Below, one piece after another: positions 1 to 7,719 of a DNA stretch of 64,000 bases. Made by a program: the position numbers and the translations under genes. The DNA comes from Anaerococcus provencensis. GTDB taxonomy: Bacteria; Bacillota; Clostridia; Tissierellales; Peptoniphilaceae. The stretch lies in the NCBI RefSeq assembly GCF_000312365.2, contig NZ_HG003687.1, forward strand, positions 109,815-173,814, given 5' to 3'. Every line of letters starts with the position of its first letter. Position 1 is the stretch's first letter. The notes under the pieces are model-generated. The model was not told where the DNA came from, did not search any database, and saw only the letters and a program-made list of their open reading frames with translations.

Positions 1-86
1 ATTATATTTTCTTAATAGAGGGAAACAAAATTGCTCTAGCAAAGGATATTGCTAAAAGAATAATTGTTGAGGAGGTTGTTGGATGA
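1..86 (+). CDS. FeoA-like protein, C-terminal fragment
   Basis: An open frame enters from the left edge and stops at TGA 84-86, overlapping the ATG of the next gene. The visible 27 residues end in GNKIALAKDIAKRIIVEE, which resembles the last strand and tail of FeoA, the small SH3-like partner of FeoB (compare the next gene, which ends RKHDAENIIVEEL). This suggests two tandem feoA genes, a common arrangement in Clostridia and relatives. The start and most of the protein lie outside the window, so the assignment rests on the tail only. Confidence 0.65.
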   Translation, partial: YIFLIEGNKIALAKDIAKRIIVEEVVG

Positions 87-310
87 AATCTTTAAGAGAT
101 GCCAATGTAGGAGAAAATCTTAAAGTTGCTAAAATAAAGGGAGATGGTCCTACAAAAAGAAGAATAATGGATATGGGCATTACTAAAAATACTGATCTTT
201 TTGTAAGAAAGGTTGCTCCATTAGGAGATCCCGTACAAATAAGTCTAAGGGGGTATGAACTTACTATTAGAAAACATGATGCCGAAAATATAATAGTGGA
301 GGAATTATGA
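83..310 (+). CDS. feoA: FeoA, ferrous iron transport accessory protein
   Basis: A 75-residue SH3-like protein. It carries the FeoA pattern: a basic RRIMDMGI segment near residues 26-33, a central VAPLGDPVQISLRGYEL strand region, and the terminal DAENIIVEE. FeoA is cytoplasmic and thought to modulate the G-protein domain of FeoB. The ATG follows a strong GAGGAGG site and overlaps the stop of the preceding FeoA-like frame. The gene itself overlaps feoB by 4 bases, so the products are probably translationally coupled. Confidence 0.93.
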   Translation: MKSLRDANVGENLKVAKIKGDGPTKRRIMDMGITKNTDLFVRKVAPLGDPVQISLRGYELTIRKHDAENIIVEEL

Positions 311-2460
311 GTTATACAGTAGCCCTAGCGGGCAATCCAAATTCTGGTAAGACTACTTTGTTTAACGCTCTTACTGGATCAAATCAAAGAGTTGGAAACT
401 GGCCTGGTGTTACAGTTGACAAAAAAGAAGGGAATCTAAAAAGTCACAAAGATATAGTTATCCAAGATTTGCCAGGAATTTATTCTCTATCTCCATATAC
501 ATTAGAGGAAAAAGTAGCACGTGAATATTTGGTCGATGAAAGGCCAGATTTAATTGTTAACCTAGTTGACGGGTCAAATCTTATCAGGAATTTATACTTA
601 ACAAGCCAATTTATAGAACTTGGTATCCCAACAATACTTGCCTTAAATATGATGGATATTGTAAAGCAAAGAGGGGATAAGATTGATAAGGCTGCTTTAT
701 CTGAACTATTGGGCTGCCCAGTAATAGAAATCGTGGCAAATAAAGAAAAGGGAATTGATAAGCTAATTAGTGAAATTGAAAAAGCTAACAGCAATCAAAC
801 TTATCCAAAAGCTTTAGAATATTCTTATGATTTGGAGAATAAGCTAGCAGATATTAGAAATATTATAGACTCATATGTTGATGAAGATTTAAGAAGATTT
901 TATACCATTAAAGCCTTTGAAAATGACGAGCAAATGGTAGAGAAAATAGGAATTAGTAATGATGATCTTAAGAAAATAGACGATATTAGATCTGCTTGCG
1001 AAGAATTTTATGACGATGACGCTGAATCTATTATAACTGGTGAAAGATATGAAAGATTGGAAGTGCTTGGTGGTAGAATATTAAAAAAAGCTGCTCCGAA
1101 GCTATCTACAACTGATAAGATAGATAATATTGTTACATCAAGAATCTTGGGTATACCAATATTTGCCCTTGTCATGTTCTTGGTTTATTCCCTTGCAGTT
1201 TACGAACATTCACCTGGAACTATGGCAACGGAAGCTGTAAATGGATTTTTTGATGATACATTGATTCCAGGAGCTCAAGCAGCTTTAGAAAGTGCAAGTA
1301 TAAATGAAGTACTTGTTGGACTTGTAACAGATGGTATCTTAGCTGGTGTAGGAGCAGTACTTGGATTTTTACCACAAATGATGGTTATGTTTGCTCTTCT
1401 TTCTATCCTTGAAGATATAGGATATATGTCGAGAGTTGCCTTTATCATGGATAGATTATTTAGACGTTTTGGCCTATCAGGAAAATCATTTATTCCAGCT
1501 ATGATTTCGACAGGTTGTGGAGTTCCTGGTATCCAAGCTTCTAGAACTATAGAAAATGACAGAGATAGAAGGATTACAATAATGACTACATCATTTATGC
1601 CGTGCTCTGCAAAACTTCCTGTAATAGCCCTAATAGCAGGGGCATTTTTCCCAAGCAATAAGGCTCTTATTACCTTTAGTTTTTATTTTATAGGAATAGC
1701 GGCTATTGTAATGTCAGGTGTTATATTAAAGAAATTTAAGAAATTTGCTTCTGATCCTGCTCCTTTTATTATGGAGTTGCCTCCATACCATGCACCAAGG
1801 CTAAAATCTGTTTTGCAAGATGTATGGAATAAGTCAAAAGCTTATGCAAGACGTGCTGGCACAATAATCTTACTTTCATCCATAGTAATTTGGTTTTTGA
1901 CAAACTTTGACTTTAGATTAAATCTAATTGAAGAAGATGGGGCAAATTCGATTATGGGAGTTATAGGCTCAGCTATAGGCTTTATATTTAAGCCATTGGG
2001 ATTTGGCACATGGCAATCAATGGTCGCAACAATTTCTGGCTTTGTTGCCAAAGAAAATGTAGTAAATACCATGGGTATAGTTTTGGGTCTAGGCGCTGAT
2101 ATTACAGAAGAAAGTCCGGAACTACTAGCAGCCTTTAATGCAGCTATAGGTACACCAATAGCTGGTTACTCATTCTTGCTATTTAATATGCTATGCATGC
2201 CTTGCTTTGCAGCAGTTGGAGCTATAAAAACAGAAATGGGTGATAATAAATGGACTTGGTTAACAGTAGGTTACCAAATGGGATTTGCATATGCAATTAG
2301 TTTTATTTTCTATCAACTTTCAAGGTTGATAGCTTATGGAACATTTACTCTATCAACAATAATAGCATTTATAGTACTAGTTGCTTTACTATACTTATTG
2401 TTTAGACCTCATAAGGCTATTGCAGATAACAATACTTATAAAGCAAGTATGGCCCACTAA
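307..2460 (+). CDS. feoB: FeoB, ferrous iron transporter
   Basis: This 717-residue GTP-gated Fe2+ uptake protein of the cytoplasmic membrane has a cytosolic G-domain at the N-terminus: G1 GNPNSGKTT at about residues 9-17, G3 DLPGIY at about 54-59, and NMMD as the G4 equivalent. A helical GDI-like linker follows to about residue 270, then the polytopic membrane core. That core has the two Gate motifs expected for FeoB, with cysteines in STGCGVPG and in MPCSAKLP. Length and domain order are normal. It forms an operon with feoA (4-base overlap) and the small Cys-rich gene 17 bases downstream. Expression is probably iron-controlled, but the promoter is outside the window. Confidence 0.96.
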   Translation: MSYTVALAGNPNSGKTTLFNALTGSNQRVGNWPGVTVDKKEGNLKSHKDIVIQDLPGIYSLSPYTLEEKVAREYLVDERPDLIVNLVDGSNLIRNLYLTSQFIELGIPTILALNMMDIVKQRGDKIDKAALSELLGCPVIEIVANKEKGIDKLISEIEKANSNQTYPKALEYSYDLENKLADIRNIIDSYVDEDLRRFYTIKAFENDEQMVEKIGISNDDLKKIDDIRSACEEFYDDDAESIITGERYERLEVLGGRILKKAAPKLSTTDKIDNIVTSRILGIPIFALVMFLVYSLAVYEHSPGTMATEAVNGFFDDTLIPGAQAALESASINEVLVGLVTDGILAGVGAVLGFLPQMMVMFALLSILEDIGYMSRVAFIMDRLFRRFGLSGKSFIPAMISTGCGVPGIQASRTIENDRDRRITIMTTSFMPCSAKLPVIALIAGAFFPSNKALITFSFYFIGIAAIVMSGVILKKFKKFASDPAPFIMELPPYHAPRLKSVLQDVWNKSKAYARRAGTIILLSSIVIWFLTNFDFRLNLIEEDGANSIMGVIGSAIGFIFKPLGFGTWQSMVATISGFVAKENVVNTMGIVLGLGADITEESPELLAAFNAAIGTPIAGYSFLLFNMLCMPCFAAVGAIKTEMGDNKWTWLTVGYQMGFAYAISFIFYQLSRLIAYGTFTLSTIIAFIVLVALLYLLFRPHKAIADNNTYKASMAH

Positions 2461-2477
2461 ATAAATAGGAGGTAAAT

Positions 2478-2630
2478 ATGAACCTACAATCATGGATTCT
2501 TTTAATTATAATTTTTATAGTGTGTGCATATATTGTATATACTAGATTTATAAAAAATGACGCAAATGAAGGCTGCAAGGATTGTCCAGGTCACAATCCA
2601 AAAAAAGGATTCAATAAAAATAAATTCTAA
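2478..2630 (+). CDS. FeoB-associated Cys-rich membrane protein
   Basis: A 50-residue ORF begins at ATG 2478, 6 bases after an AGGAGG site. It has one N-terminal membrane helix (roughly residues 5-21, WILLIIIFIVCAYIVY) followed by a short tail with a CKDCPGH motif and a lysine-rich end. This is the layout of the small FeoB-associated Cys-rich membrane proteins that sit after feoB in many Firmicutes. Its role is unproven; a FeoC-like function or Fe/redox sensing has been suggested. It is the last gene of the feo operon, followed by a terminator-like hairpin. Confidence 0.85.
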   Translation: MNLQSWILLIIIFIVCAYIVYTRFIKNDANEGCKDCPGHNPKKGFNKNKF

Positions 2631-2662
2631 GAAATAGTTTATACTAATATTTGAACTGTAAT

Positions 2663-2707
2663 AATTTTTTGAAAGTCTTTGGATAAACTGGAGGCTTTCA
2701 AAAAATT
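2663..2707 (+). terminator. Terminator hairpin after the feo operon
   Basis: Arms 2663-2678 (AATTTTTTGAAAGTCT) and 2692-2707 (AGGCTTTCAAAAAATT) pair over 16 bp with one G-U, around a 13-base loop, and are followed by TT. It separates the feo operon from the flavodoxin gene and could work in either direction because the T and A runs are part of the stem. Confidence 0.65.
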
Positions 2708-2718
2708 TTACACAACCG

Positions 2719-2748
2719 TTGATAATGATTATCGTTATACGATACATT
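2719..2748 (+). promoter_or_regulatory. Fur-box-like operator over a promoter
   Basis: GATAATGATTATCGTTATA (2721-2739) matches the classical 19-bp Fur consensus at about 16 of 19 positions by eye. It overlaps a possible -35 TTGATA (2719-2724) with a -10 TACATT (2743-2748) 18 bases on. Placement just upstream of flavodoxin fits iron-starvation induction, where flavodoxin replaces ferredoxin. No Fur gene is in the window. Confidence 0.7.
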
Positions 2749-2780
2749 ATAAAAAAAATACTTATAAAAGGAGAAGTAAT

Positions 2781-3212
2781 ATGTCAAAAGTAGCAATAAT
2801 ATATTGGTCTGGTACAGGTAATACAGAAAAGATGGCAGAAGCTATATTTACCAGATTAAAAGAAAAAGAAGTTGATGCAGATTTGATTCAAGCAGGTGCT
2901 TTCACAAGTGCTGATATAGATAAGTACAATGCCTTTGCCTTTGGCTGTCCAGCTATGGGCAATGAAGAGCTAGAAGAAGGCGAATTTGAACCGATGTTTG
3001 AATCAGTAGAAGATAGTTTAGCTAACAAAGCTACTGTTATCTTTGGTTCATATGAATGGAATGATGGTCAGTGGATGATAGATTGGCAAGAAAGATGTGA
3101 AGAACATGATATAAACTTAGCAGCTAATGGCCTAACCGCTTACGGAGAGCCTGGTGAAGAGGATATTAACGCTTGCTATGATTTGGCTGACAGTTTAATC
3201 GCTATGCTATAG
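2781..3212 (+). CDS. Flavodoxin (short-chain)
   Basis: A 143-residue FMN-binding electron carrier of the cytoplasm. The phosphate-binding loop is WSGTGNTEKMAE at about residues 9-20. The FMN-ring loops are FGCPAMGNEE and GSYEWNDGQW, typical of clostridial-type flavodoxins. ATG 2781 is chosen because AAAGGAG lies 8 bases upstream; an in-frame extension to 2679 would run through the terminator and the Fur site. The DUF3793 gene begins 2 bases after its stop. The Fur-like box upstream suggests production under iron limitation. Confidence 0.92.
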   Translation: MSKVAIIYWSGTGNTEKMAEAIFTRLKEKEVDADLIQAGAFTSADIDKYNAFAFGCPAMGNEELEEGEFEPMFESVEDSLANKATVIFGSYEWNDGQWMIDWQERCEEHDINLAANGLTAYGEPGEEDINACYDLADSLIAML

Positions 3213-3214
3213 AT

Positions 3215-3766
3215 ATGGGTGATGAATTATTAGCCCTATACTGTAGCCCGGTTTTTGAAAGAATCAAACCATCTAATTTATTTTCCTTATCAAATTATAA
3301 ATATGACGTTGATAGTTTGATAAGGATATGGAATAAGGATTTCAACAAATATGGCATATATTTTAAGATTTTATCCACTAGAGCAAGAACGTCGTCCATA
3401 TTTTGCTTTAGAGAAGATCTACTAAAAAAATATATTAACACTAATGAGACTAAATGTTTCTTAAAATCTTGTGGATATGATACTAATAGCATTGATATTT
3501 GTACAGATTGCCTTAAAGATAGGTTATGCCAAAAGGATTTTCCTCATGAAATTGGATTATTACTTGGTTATCCCTATGAAGATGTGATGGGATTTATAGA
3601 AAACCAGGGCAAAAATTATCTTTGCAGTGGTTACTGGAAAGTTTATAAAGATAAAGATGAAAAATGTAAGACTTTTACTTTGTATAACAAAGCAAGGATG
3701 GAATATCTTTGTGCAATAAGAGAGAGTACAAAGATACTAGAACTAGTTGAAAAAAATACTAAATAA
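3215..3766 (+). CDS. DUF3793 family protein
   Basis: A 183-residue protein of unknown function resembling the DUF3793 family, which often accompanies flavodoxin genes in clostridia and relatives. Visible features are several cysteines (a CTDCLKDRLC cluster near residues 93-102 and SCGYD before it) and the motif HEIGLLLGYPYEDVMGFI at about 112-129, characteristic of the family. There is no signal peptide or membrane helix. It is cotranscribed with the flavodoxin (2-base gap), so an iron or redox role is plausible, but none is established. Confidence 0.8.
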   Translation: MGDELLALYCSPVFERIKPSNLFSLSNYKYDVDSLIRIWNKDFNKYGIYFKILSTRARTSSIFCFREDLLKKYINTNETKCFLKSCGYDTNSIDICTDCLKDRLCQKDFPHEIGLLLGYPYEDVMGFIENQGKNYLCSGYWKVYKDKDEKCKTFTLYNKARMEYLCAIRESTKILELVEKNTK

Positions 3767-3860
3767 AAATTAAATTCCTATCAAATTCATGCAAAGTCTC
3801 CTAAAGAAAATAAGCTTGGTAGGAATATACCTATATTTATAAAAGTTATTACAATATAAA

Positions 3861-3908
3861 AATAGCAAGTAGAATGGTAATGCATTCATTCTAACTTGCT
3901 ATTTTTAA
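3861..3908. terminator. Bidirectional terminator
   Basis: AATAGCAAGT+AGAATG (3861-3876) pairs with CATTCT+ACTTGCTATT (3887-3903) with a one-base bulge at 3893. TTTT follows on the plus strand and a T-rich stretch on the minus strand. It lies between convergent genes and can end both. A weaker inverted repeat (ATTCCTA / TAGGAAT, about 3775-3829) lies before it. Confidence 0.8.
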
Positions 3909-3924
3909 TTTATTAAAGTCCTTA

Positions 3925-4509
3925 TTATCTTTCTAAAACAAAGGGCTTGCCTATTTGTAAGGCGTGATAGTATATTTTTGCTGCATCTTCTACGTATTCG
4001 GCTGCTATATAGGCTTCTTCTAAGCTTTTACCACAAGAAACTTCACCGTGATTTGCAAGTAGGCAAGAGTTGGCCTCATCTAGATATGGGATTATAGCTT
4101 GACCTAAGTTTTTGCTTCCTGCTGGTGCAAATGGTGCAACCTTTATCTCTCCACCTAGAAATGGCTTCATTTCAATTAAAATTAGAGGGATATCGACTCT
4201 TGCTACCGCAAAAGCTGTTGCTATTGTTGAATGGGTATGAACTATGGCCTTGTATTTGTCATAGGCTTCATATATTGCTATGTGCATTTGCCATTCGCTT
4301 GAAGGTCTTTGGTTTGGGTCATAAGCTTTACCATCTTTGTGGATTCTCACTATATCCTTTTCACTTATTTTGTCATAGGCCATTGATGATGGTGTGATGT
4401 AGTAGCTATCGTCATTTTCTTTTATGCTGATATTACCACTAGTTCCTGCTACAAGACCTGATTTGTACATTTTAAGTCCATAATCTACTAGCTTTTTTCT
4501 ATAATCCAT
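3925..4509 (-). CDS. Class II aldolase (FucA/AraD-like), probable 5-deoxyribulose- or methylthioribulose-1-phosphate aldolase
   Basis: A 194-residue zinc-dependent class II aldolase. It shows the phosphate-binding GTSGNISI (about residues 22-29) and TPSSM, the catalytic-acid region SSEWQMH (about 69-75), the zinc ligands HTHS (about 92-95), and the later LANHG histidine. L-fuculose-phosphate aldolase is the generic family name. The divergent neighbours (nucleoside phosphorylase and MtnA-type isomerase) instead suggest the salvage aldolase that splits 5-deoxyribulose-1-phosphate or methylthioribulose-1-phosphate to dihydroxyacetone phosphate plus an aldehyde. The family is clear; the substrate is inferred from context. 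Confidence 0.85.
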   Translation of the reverse strand: MDYRKKLVDYGLKMYKSGLVAGTSGNISIKENDDSYYITPSSMAYDKISEKDIVRIHKDGKAYDPNQRPSSEWQMHIAIYEAYDKYKAIVHTHSTIATAFAVARVDIPLILIEMKPFLGGEIKVAPFAPAGSKNLGQAIIPYLDEANSCLLANHGEVSCGKSLEEAYIAAEYVEDAAKIYYHALQIGKPFVLER

Positions 4510-4563
4510 ACAAACTCCTTTATATGATATAATCCTCTAATTCTAAATTTTTACAAATTTTTA

Positions 4564-4591
4564 TTGACTTGATTTTTGACTTTGCTATAAT
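4564..4591 (+). promoter_or_regulatory. Sigma-A-type promoter for the phosphorylase-isomerase pair
   Basis: TTGACT (4564-4569) and TATAAT (4586-4591) are separated by 16 bases, 38 bases upstream of the TTG start. It sits in the 120-base divergent gap shared with the aldolase gene. Confidence 0.75.
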
Positions 4592-4629
4592 CGAAGTGAG
4601 TTTAGATAAAAGAAATTGGAGGGAATAGT

Positions 4630-5457
4630 TTGTTAAAAAAGAAAGAATTTGATACTTATAAAATTGCATCAGATTATATTAAAACAAAAATAGGCGGAGA
4701 TGTTGATATTGGAATTATTCTAGGGACAGGCCTTGGTAAACTACTGGATGATATGAAAGAAAAAATCGAAATACCTTACGAAGATATACCAGGATTTTTG
4801 CTTACAACTAACAAATCTCATCCTGGCAAATTTATTTATGGTAGGATTGCTGATAAGCATGTACTTTGCATGGCTGGACGCTTTCACTACTATGAGGGCT
4901 ATGATCACGATGAATTAGCTATGCCTGTATATGTTATGAAACTATTGGGAGTGAAAACTTTAATCCTTACCAATGCAGCTGGAGCTATCAATTGGAACAT
5001 AGAGCCAGGAGACATAGTTGTAATCACTGACCATATAAATTTTGCAGGCCTTTCACCAACTAGAGGCAACAATCTAGAAGAATTTGGCCAGAGATTTTTC
5101 CCTCTTGATAATCTCTATGACAAAAAACTTAGAGACCTTGCAAAGGCATCTGCCATAGAAGAAGGTTTTAGTTTAAAAGAAGGAGTATATTTTTATGCTG
5201 TCGGCCCGTTTTTTGAGACTCCTGCAGAAATTCGCGCAATGAGATCTCTTGGAGCTGACATGGTTGGAATGTCCACCATATCAGAATCGATTACTGCAGG
5301 GCATTGTGGCATCAAGGTACTTTGCCTATCTCTAGCGACAAATTACTCTACGGATAGGGCAAAAAATATGGATGGAAGCGAAGTAGAAGATGTAGCAAAT
5401 AAATCTAGTCATAGATTTAGAAAACTTATTTTAAATATATTAAGGAAGTTAGATTAA
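4630..5457 (+). CDS. Purine nucleoside phosphorylase / methylthioadenosine phosphorylase-like
   Basis: A 275-residue member of the trimeric PNP/MTAP family, cleaving a purine nucleoside with phosphate to base plus ribose-1-phosphate (or its 5-deoxy/5-methylthio analogue). Motifs seen are GTGLGKLLD (residues 32-40, phosphate loop), LTNAAGAIN (substrate strand) and GPFFETPAEIRAMRSLGAD, then GMSTISES with the base-binding glutamate. The usual Asn-Lys of PNP (SLITN) appears as LATN. The start is TTG at 4630 with GGAGGG six bases before. The stop overlaps the next ATG by one base. With MtnA next door, 5'-deoxyadenosine or MTA is a likely substrate, but ordinary inosine/guanosine PNP activity cannot be excluded. 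Confidence 0.85.
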   Translation: MLKKKEFDTYKIASDYIKTKIGGDVDIGIILGTGLGKLLDDMKEKIEIPYEDIPGFLLTTNKSHPGKFIYGRIADKHVLCMAGRFHYYEGYDHDELAMPVYVMKLLGVKTLILTNAAGAINWNIEPGDIVVITDHINFAGLSPTRGNNLEEFGQRFFPLDNLYDKKLRDLAKASAIEEGFSLKEGVYFYAVGPFFETPAEIRAMRSLGADMVGMSTISESITAGHCGIKVLCLSLATNYSTDRAKNMDGSEVEDVANKSSHRFRKLILNILRKLD

Positions 5458-6497
5458 TGAAAAGAATGGATCATGACTTGCCATTCATGCTTAGATATGA
5501 AAATGTAGCTTGGTATGAAGATGGTTTGGTAAGAATATTAGACAGACGTATATATCCAAAAGAAGTAGAATTTGTAGAATGTAGGTCCTACAAGGAAGTT
5601 GTACAGGCAATTAAGGATATGGTGACCCAATCAGCAGGTCCTTATACAGCTGCAGGCATGGCTATGGCCCTAGCTTGCCACGAAGCAAGGGATTTGGAAG
5701 TAAAGGATAAGCTTATATTTTTAGAAAAGGCAGCAAAAGAGATTGCAAATGCTAGACCAACTACAGCAAATCGAATGGCAAAAGTTACTTCTGATAGCCT
5801 AGAAGTTGCAAAAAATGCCATAGAAAATGGTGAAGATCCAGCTAAAGCAGTAAAAAATAATACCGTAGCTTCCCTAAATCGTAGGTATGGCACAGTAGAA
5901 AAAATTGGCTACAATCTTTGCAAACTAATTCCAGATAATTCAAAGGTTCTAACCCAATGTTTTGGGGAAACTATAGTCGGAATGATGACTAGAATTTTGC
6001 TAGAAGAAGGCAAAAATGTGGAGTTTTACTGCTGCGAAACTCGCCCTTATTACCAAGGAGCAAGACTTACAGCAACTTGTATTTCAGAAATGGGTTTTAA
6101 AACTACAGTTATAACAGATAACCAAGTTGCCTATCTAATGGAAAATGTAGGCATAGATTTATTTACATGTGCAGCTGATAGTGTATGCTGTGATGGTCAC
6201 GTGGCAAATAAGATTGGAACTTATCAGATAGCTATAGTGTGTGATTATTTCGGCATTCCAACTTATATCACAGATGTGCCAGATTATGAGAAGAAATCAA
6301 AAGAAGATATAGAGATAGAAATGCGTGATCCAAAGCTAATGCTAGAAGGAAGAACAGCTAAAGCGGTAAATGGATTTTATCCGTCATTTGATATAACGCC
6401 ACCTCATCTTATTACTGGGATTGTAACAGATAAATCTATCTATAAACCAGAGGAACTTTACACTTATTTTGATGGGGAAGTAAATAGGTTTTATTAA
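5457..6497 (+). CDS. MtnA-family aldose-1-phosphate isomerase (methylthioribose- or 5-deoxyribose-1-phosphate isomerase)
   Basis: A 346-residue protein of the eIF2B-alpha/MtnA family, converting (5-methylthio- or 5-deoxy-)ribose-1-phosphate to the ribulose-1-phosphate. The catalytic cysteine lies in LTQCFGET (about residue 166). The catalytic-Asp block CAADSVCCDGHVANKIGTYQ matches the family's GADRI..G.VANKIGTY pattern with substitutions. ETRPYYQGARLTA is the sugar-binding segment. It directly follows the phosphorylase (one-base overlap), so the two steps are coupled. Substitutions in the GADR motif hint at a 5-deoxyribose branch rather than a textbook methionine-salvage enzyme; that is inference. 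Confidence 0.85.
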   Translation: MKRMDHDLPFMLRYENVAWYEDGLVRILDRRIYPKEVEFVECRSYKEVVQAIKDMVTQSAGPYTAAGMAMALACHEARDLEVKDKLIFLEKAAKEIANARPTTANRMAKVTSDSLEVAKNAIENGEDPAKAVKNNTVASLNRRYGTVEKIGYNLCKLIPDNSKVLTQCFGETIVGMMTRILLEEGKNVEFYCCETRPYYQGARLTATCISEMGFKTTVITDNQVAYLMENVGIDLFTCAADSVCCDGHVANKIGTYQIAIVCDYFGIPTYITDVPDYEKKSKEDIEIEMRDPKLMLEGRTAKAVNGFYPSFDITPPHLITGIVTDKSIYKPEELYTYFDGEVNRFY

Positions 6498-6506
6498 TGA
6501 AGAGTT

Positions 6507-6652
6507 TGTTGCAATATATATCGTTATATGGTTAAGGCATGCTCTAAGAAAGTAATCACCAGCTCGTGGAGGAATTAAGCTTGTTGGCTTACAAAAACTT
6601 TCTTAGAACGTGCTAGAATGATTCGGAAACGATTTATCTATTTTGCAACAAT
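6507..6652. ncRNA. Structured inverted-repeat element (candidate small RNA or MITE-like)
   Basis: The gap 6498-6804 has no gene. Its first half folds into a nested structure: TTGTTGCAA (6507-6515) with TTGCAACAA (6643-6651); ATCGTT with AACGAT; and a long stem GCATGCTCTAAGAAAGT (6537-6553) with ACTTTCTTAGAACGTGC (6597-6613), three mismatches or G-U pairs. The interior holds two small hairpins, CCAGCTCGTGG and AAGCTTGTTGGCTT. It does not match T-box, SAM or cobalamin signatures I know. It may be a small RNA (a 6S-like long hairpin is possible) or a miniature inverted-repeat element. Confidence 0.45.
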
Positions 6653-6700
6653 CCCTTCTATTTTTTTGCCTTTTATGGGAGCTAGTATCCTATTAACTAA

Positions 6701-6735
6701 TGATAACTTGAATTATCATAATCCATGGTTATAAT
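6701..6735 (+). promoter_or_regulatory. cysK promoter with overlapping inverted repeat
   Basis: TTGAAT (6708-6713) and TATAAT (6730-6735) are spaced 16 bases. The -35 is embedded in the inverted repeat TGATAA-CTTGAA-TTATCA (6701-6718), a good place for a repressor or activator of cysteine synthesis. No regulator gene is adjacent. Confidence 0.6.
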
Positions 6736-6762
6736 AATATGTAAAGTAAGGCACAAAGAATT

Positions 6763-6784
6763 TATGTTTATTTTAATAAACATA
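6763..6784. promoter_or_regulatory. Palindrome upstream of cysK, possible operator
   Basis: TATGTTTATT-TT-AATAAACATA is a perfect 10-bp-arm palindrome ending 9 bases before the AAAGGAGA ribosome site of cysK. It lies downstream of the proposed start of transcription, so it could be a roadblock operator or an mRNA hairpin in the leader. Confidence 0.5.
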
Positions 6785-6804
6785 TTTATATAAAAGGAGA
6801 ATGT

Positions 6805-7719
6805 ATGACAATTAAAAATAATTCCAAAGAATTAATAGGAAATACACCGTTACTAAAACTAAGCTCTCTTGAGAAAGAGGGAAGGGCAGACATTTATGTT
6901 AAGGTAGAAAAAAATAACCTTGCAGGATCTATCAAAGATAGGATTGCCCTATATATGATCGAAGAAGCAGAAAAAGCAGGCAAGATCAAGCCAGGTGACA
7001 CAATAGTAGAACCAACAAGTGGTAACACTGGTGTAGCCCTAGCAGCTCTAGCTGCAGCAAAAGGCTACAAGCTTATACTAACTATGCCAGCATCAATGAG
7101 TAAGGAACGTGAACAATTGGCTAAAGCCTATGGTGCAGAAGTAATCAGAACCACAGAAAATGCTCTCCAAGGTTCAGTAGATAAGGCCAAAGAATTAGCA
7201 GAAAAAGAAGGATACTTCTTCCCAGACCAATTTTCAAATCCAGCCAATGTAAAGGCTCACTATGAAACAACTGGCCCAGAAATCCTAGCAGAAATCACCC
7301 CAGATGCATTTATTGCAGGAGTTGGTACAGGTGGAACAGTAACAGGTGTTGGAAAAAGATTAAAAGAAAAAGATTCTAATATCAAAGTTTACGCTATCCA
7401 ACCAGCGGAAAGTCCACTCTTATCAGGAGGAAAAGCAGCAGGCCACAAAATCCAAGGTATAGGTGGTAACTTCATCCCTAAAAACCTAGACTTTGATGTA
7501 GTTGATGACATAGTAAGTGTAGCAAGTGACGATGCTATCAAAATGAGTAGGCAACTTGCAAAAGATGAAGCTCTAGCAGTAGGTATATCATCAGGAGCCA
7601 ATGTATGTGGAGCAATAGAAATTGCCGACAAACTTGGCGAAGGAAAAGCTGTAGTAACAGTACTTCCAGATACTGGCGAAAGATACCTATCTACAGAATT
7701 GTATCCAATAAATGATTAG
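6805..7719 (+). CDS. cysK: Cysteine synthase (O-acetylserine sulfhydrylase)
   Basis: A 304-residue PLP enzyme making cysteine from O-acetylserine and sulfide. The PLP lysine is in [11 protein letters not shown] (about residue 43), [11 protein letters not shown] is the substrate loop, and [10 protein letters not shown] binds the PLP phosphate. Length is normal for CysK/CysM. The ATG follows AAAGGAGA. The stop overlaps cysE by 8 bases, so synthesis of O-acetylserine and its use are coupled. A palindrome and an inverted repeat in the upstream region suggest regulation. Confidence 0.94.
   Translation: MTIKNNSKELIGNTPLLKLSSLEKEGRADIYVKVEKNNLAGSIKDRIALYMIEEAEKAGKIKPGDTIVEPTSGNTGVALAALAAAKGYKLILTMPASMSKEREQLAKAYGAEVIRTTENALQGSVDKAKELAEKEGYFFPDQFSNPANVKAHYETTGPEILAEITPDAFIAGVGTGGTVTGVGKRLKEKDSNIKVYAIQPAESPLLSGGKAAGHKIQGIGGNFIPKNLDFDVVDDIVSVASDDAIKMSRQLAKDEALAVGISSGANVCGAIEIADKLGEGKAVVTVLPDTGERYLSTELYPIND

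Noticed and set aside
2679..2780. N-terminal extension of the flavodoxin frame starting at 2679
   Set aside because: It would translate a terminator hairpin and a Fur-like operator, has no ribosome site, and adds residues foreign to flavodoxins.
6498..6804. Cysteine or serine T-box, or SAM riboswitch, ahead of cysK
   Set aside because: The T-box core (GGTGGNACCGCG) and SAM-I motifs are absent, unlike the clear T-box upstream of tyrS.
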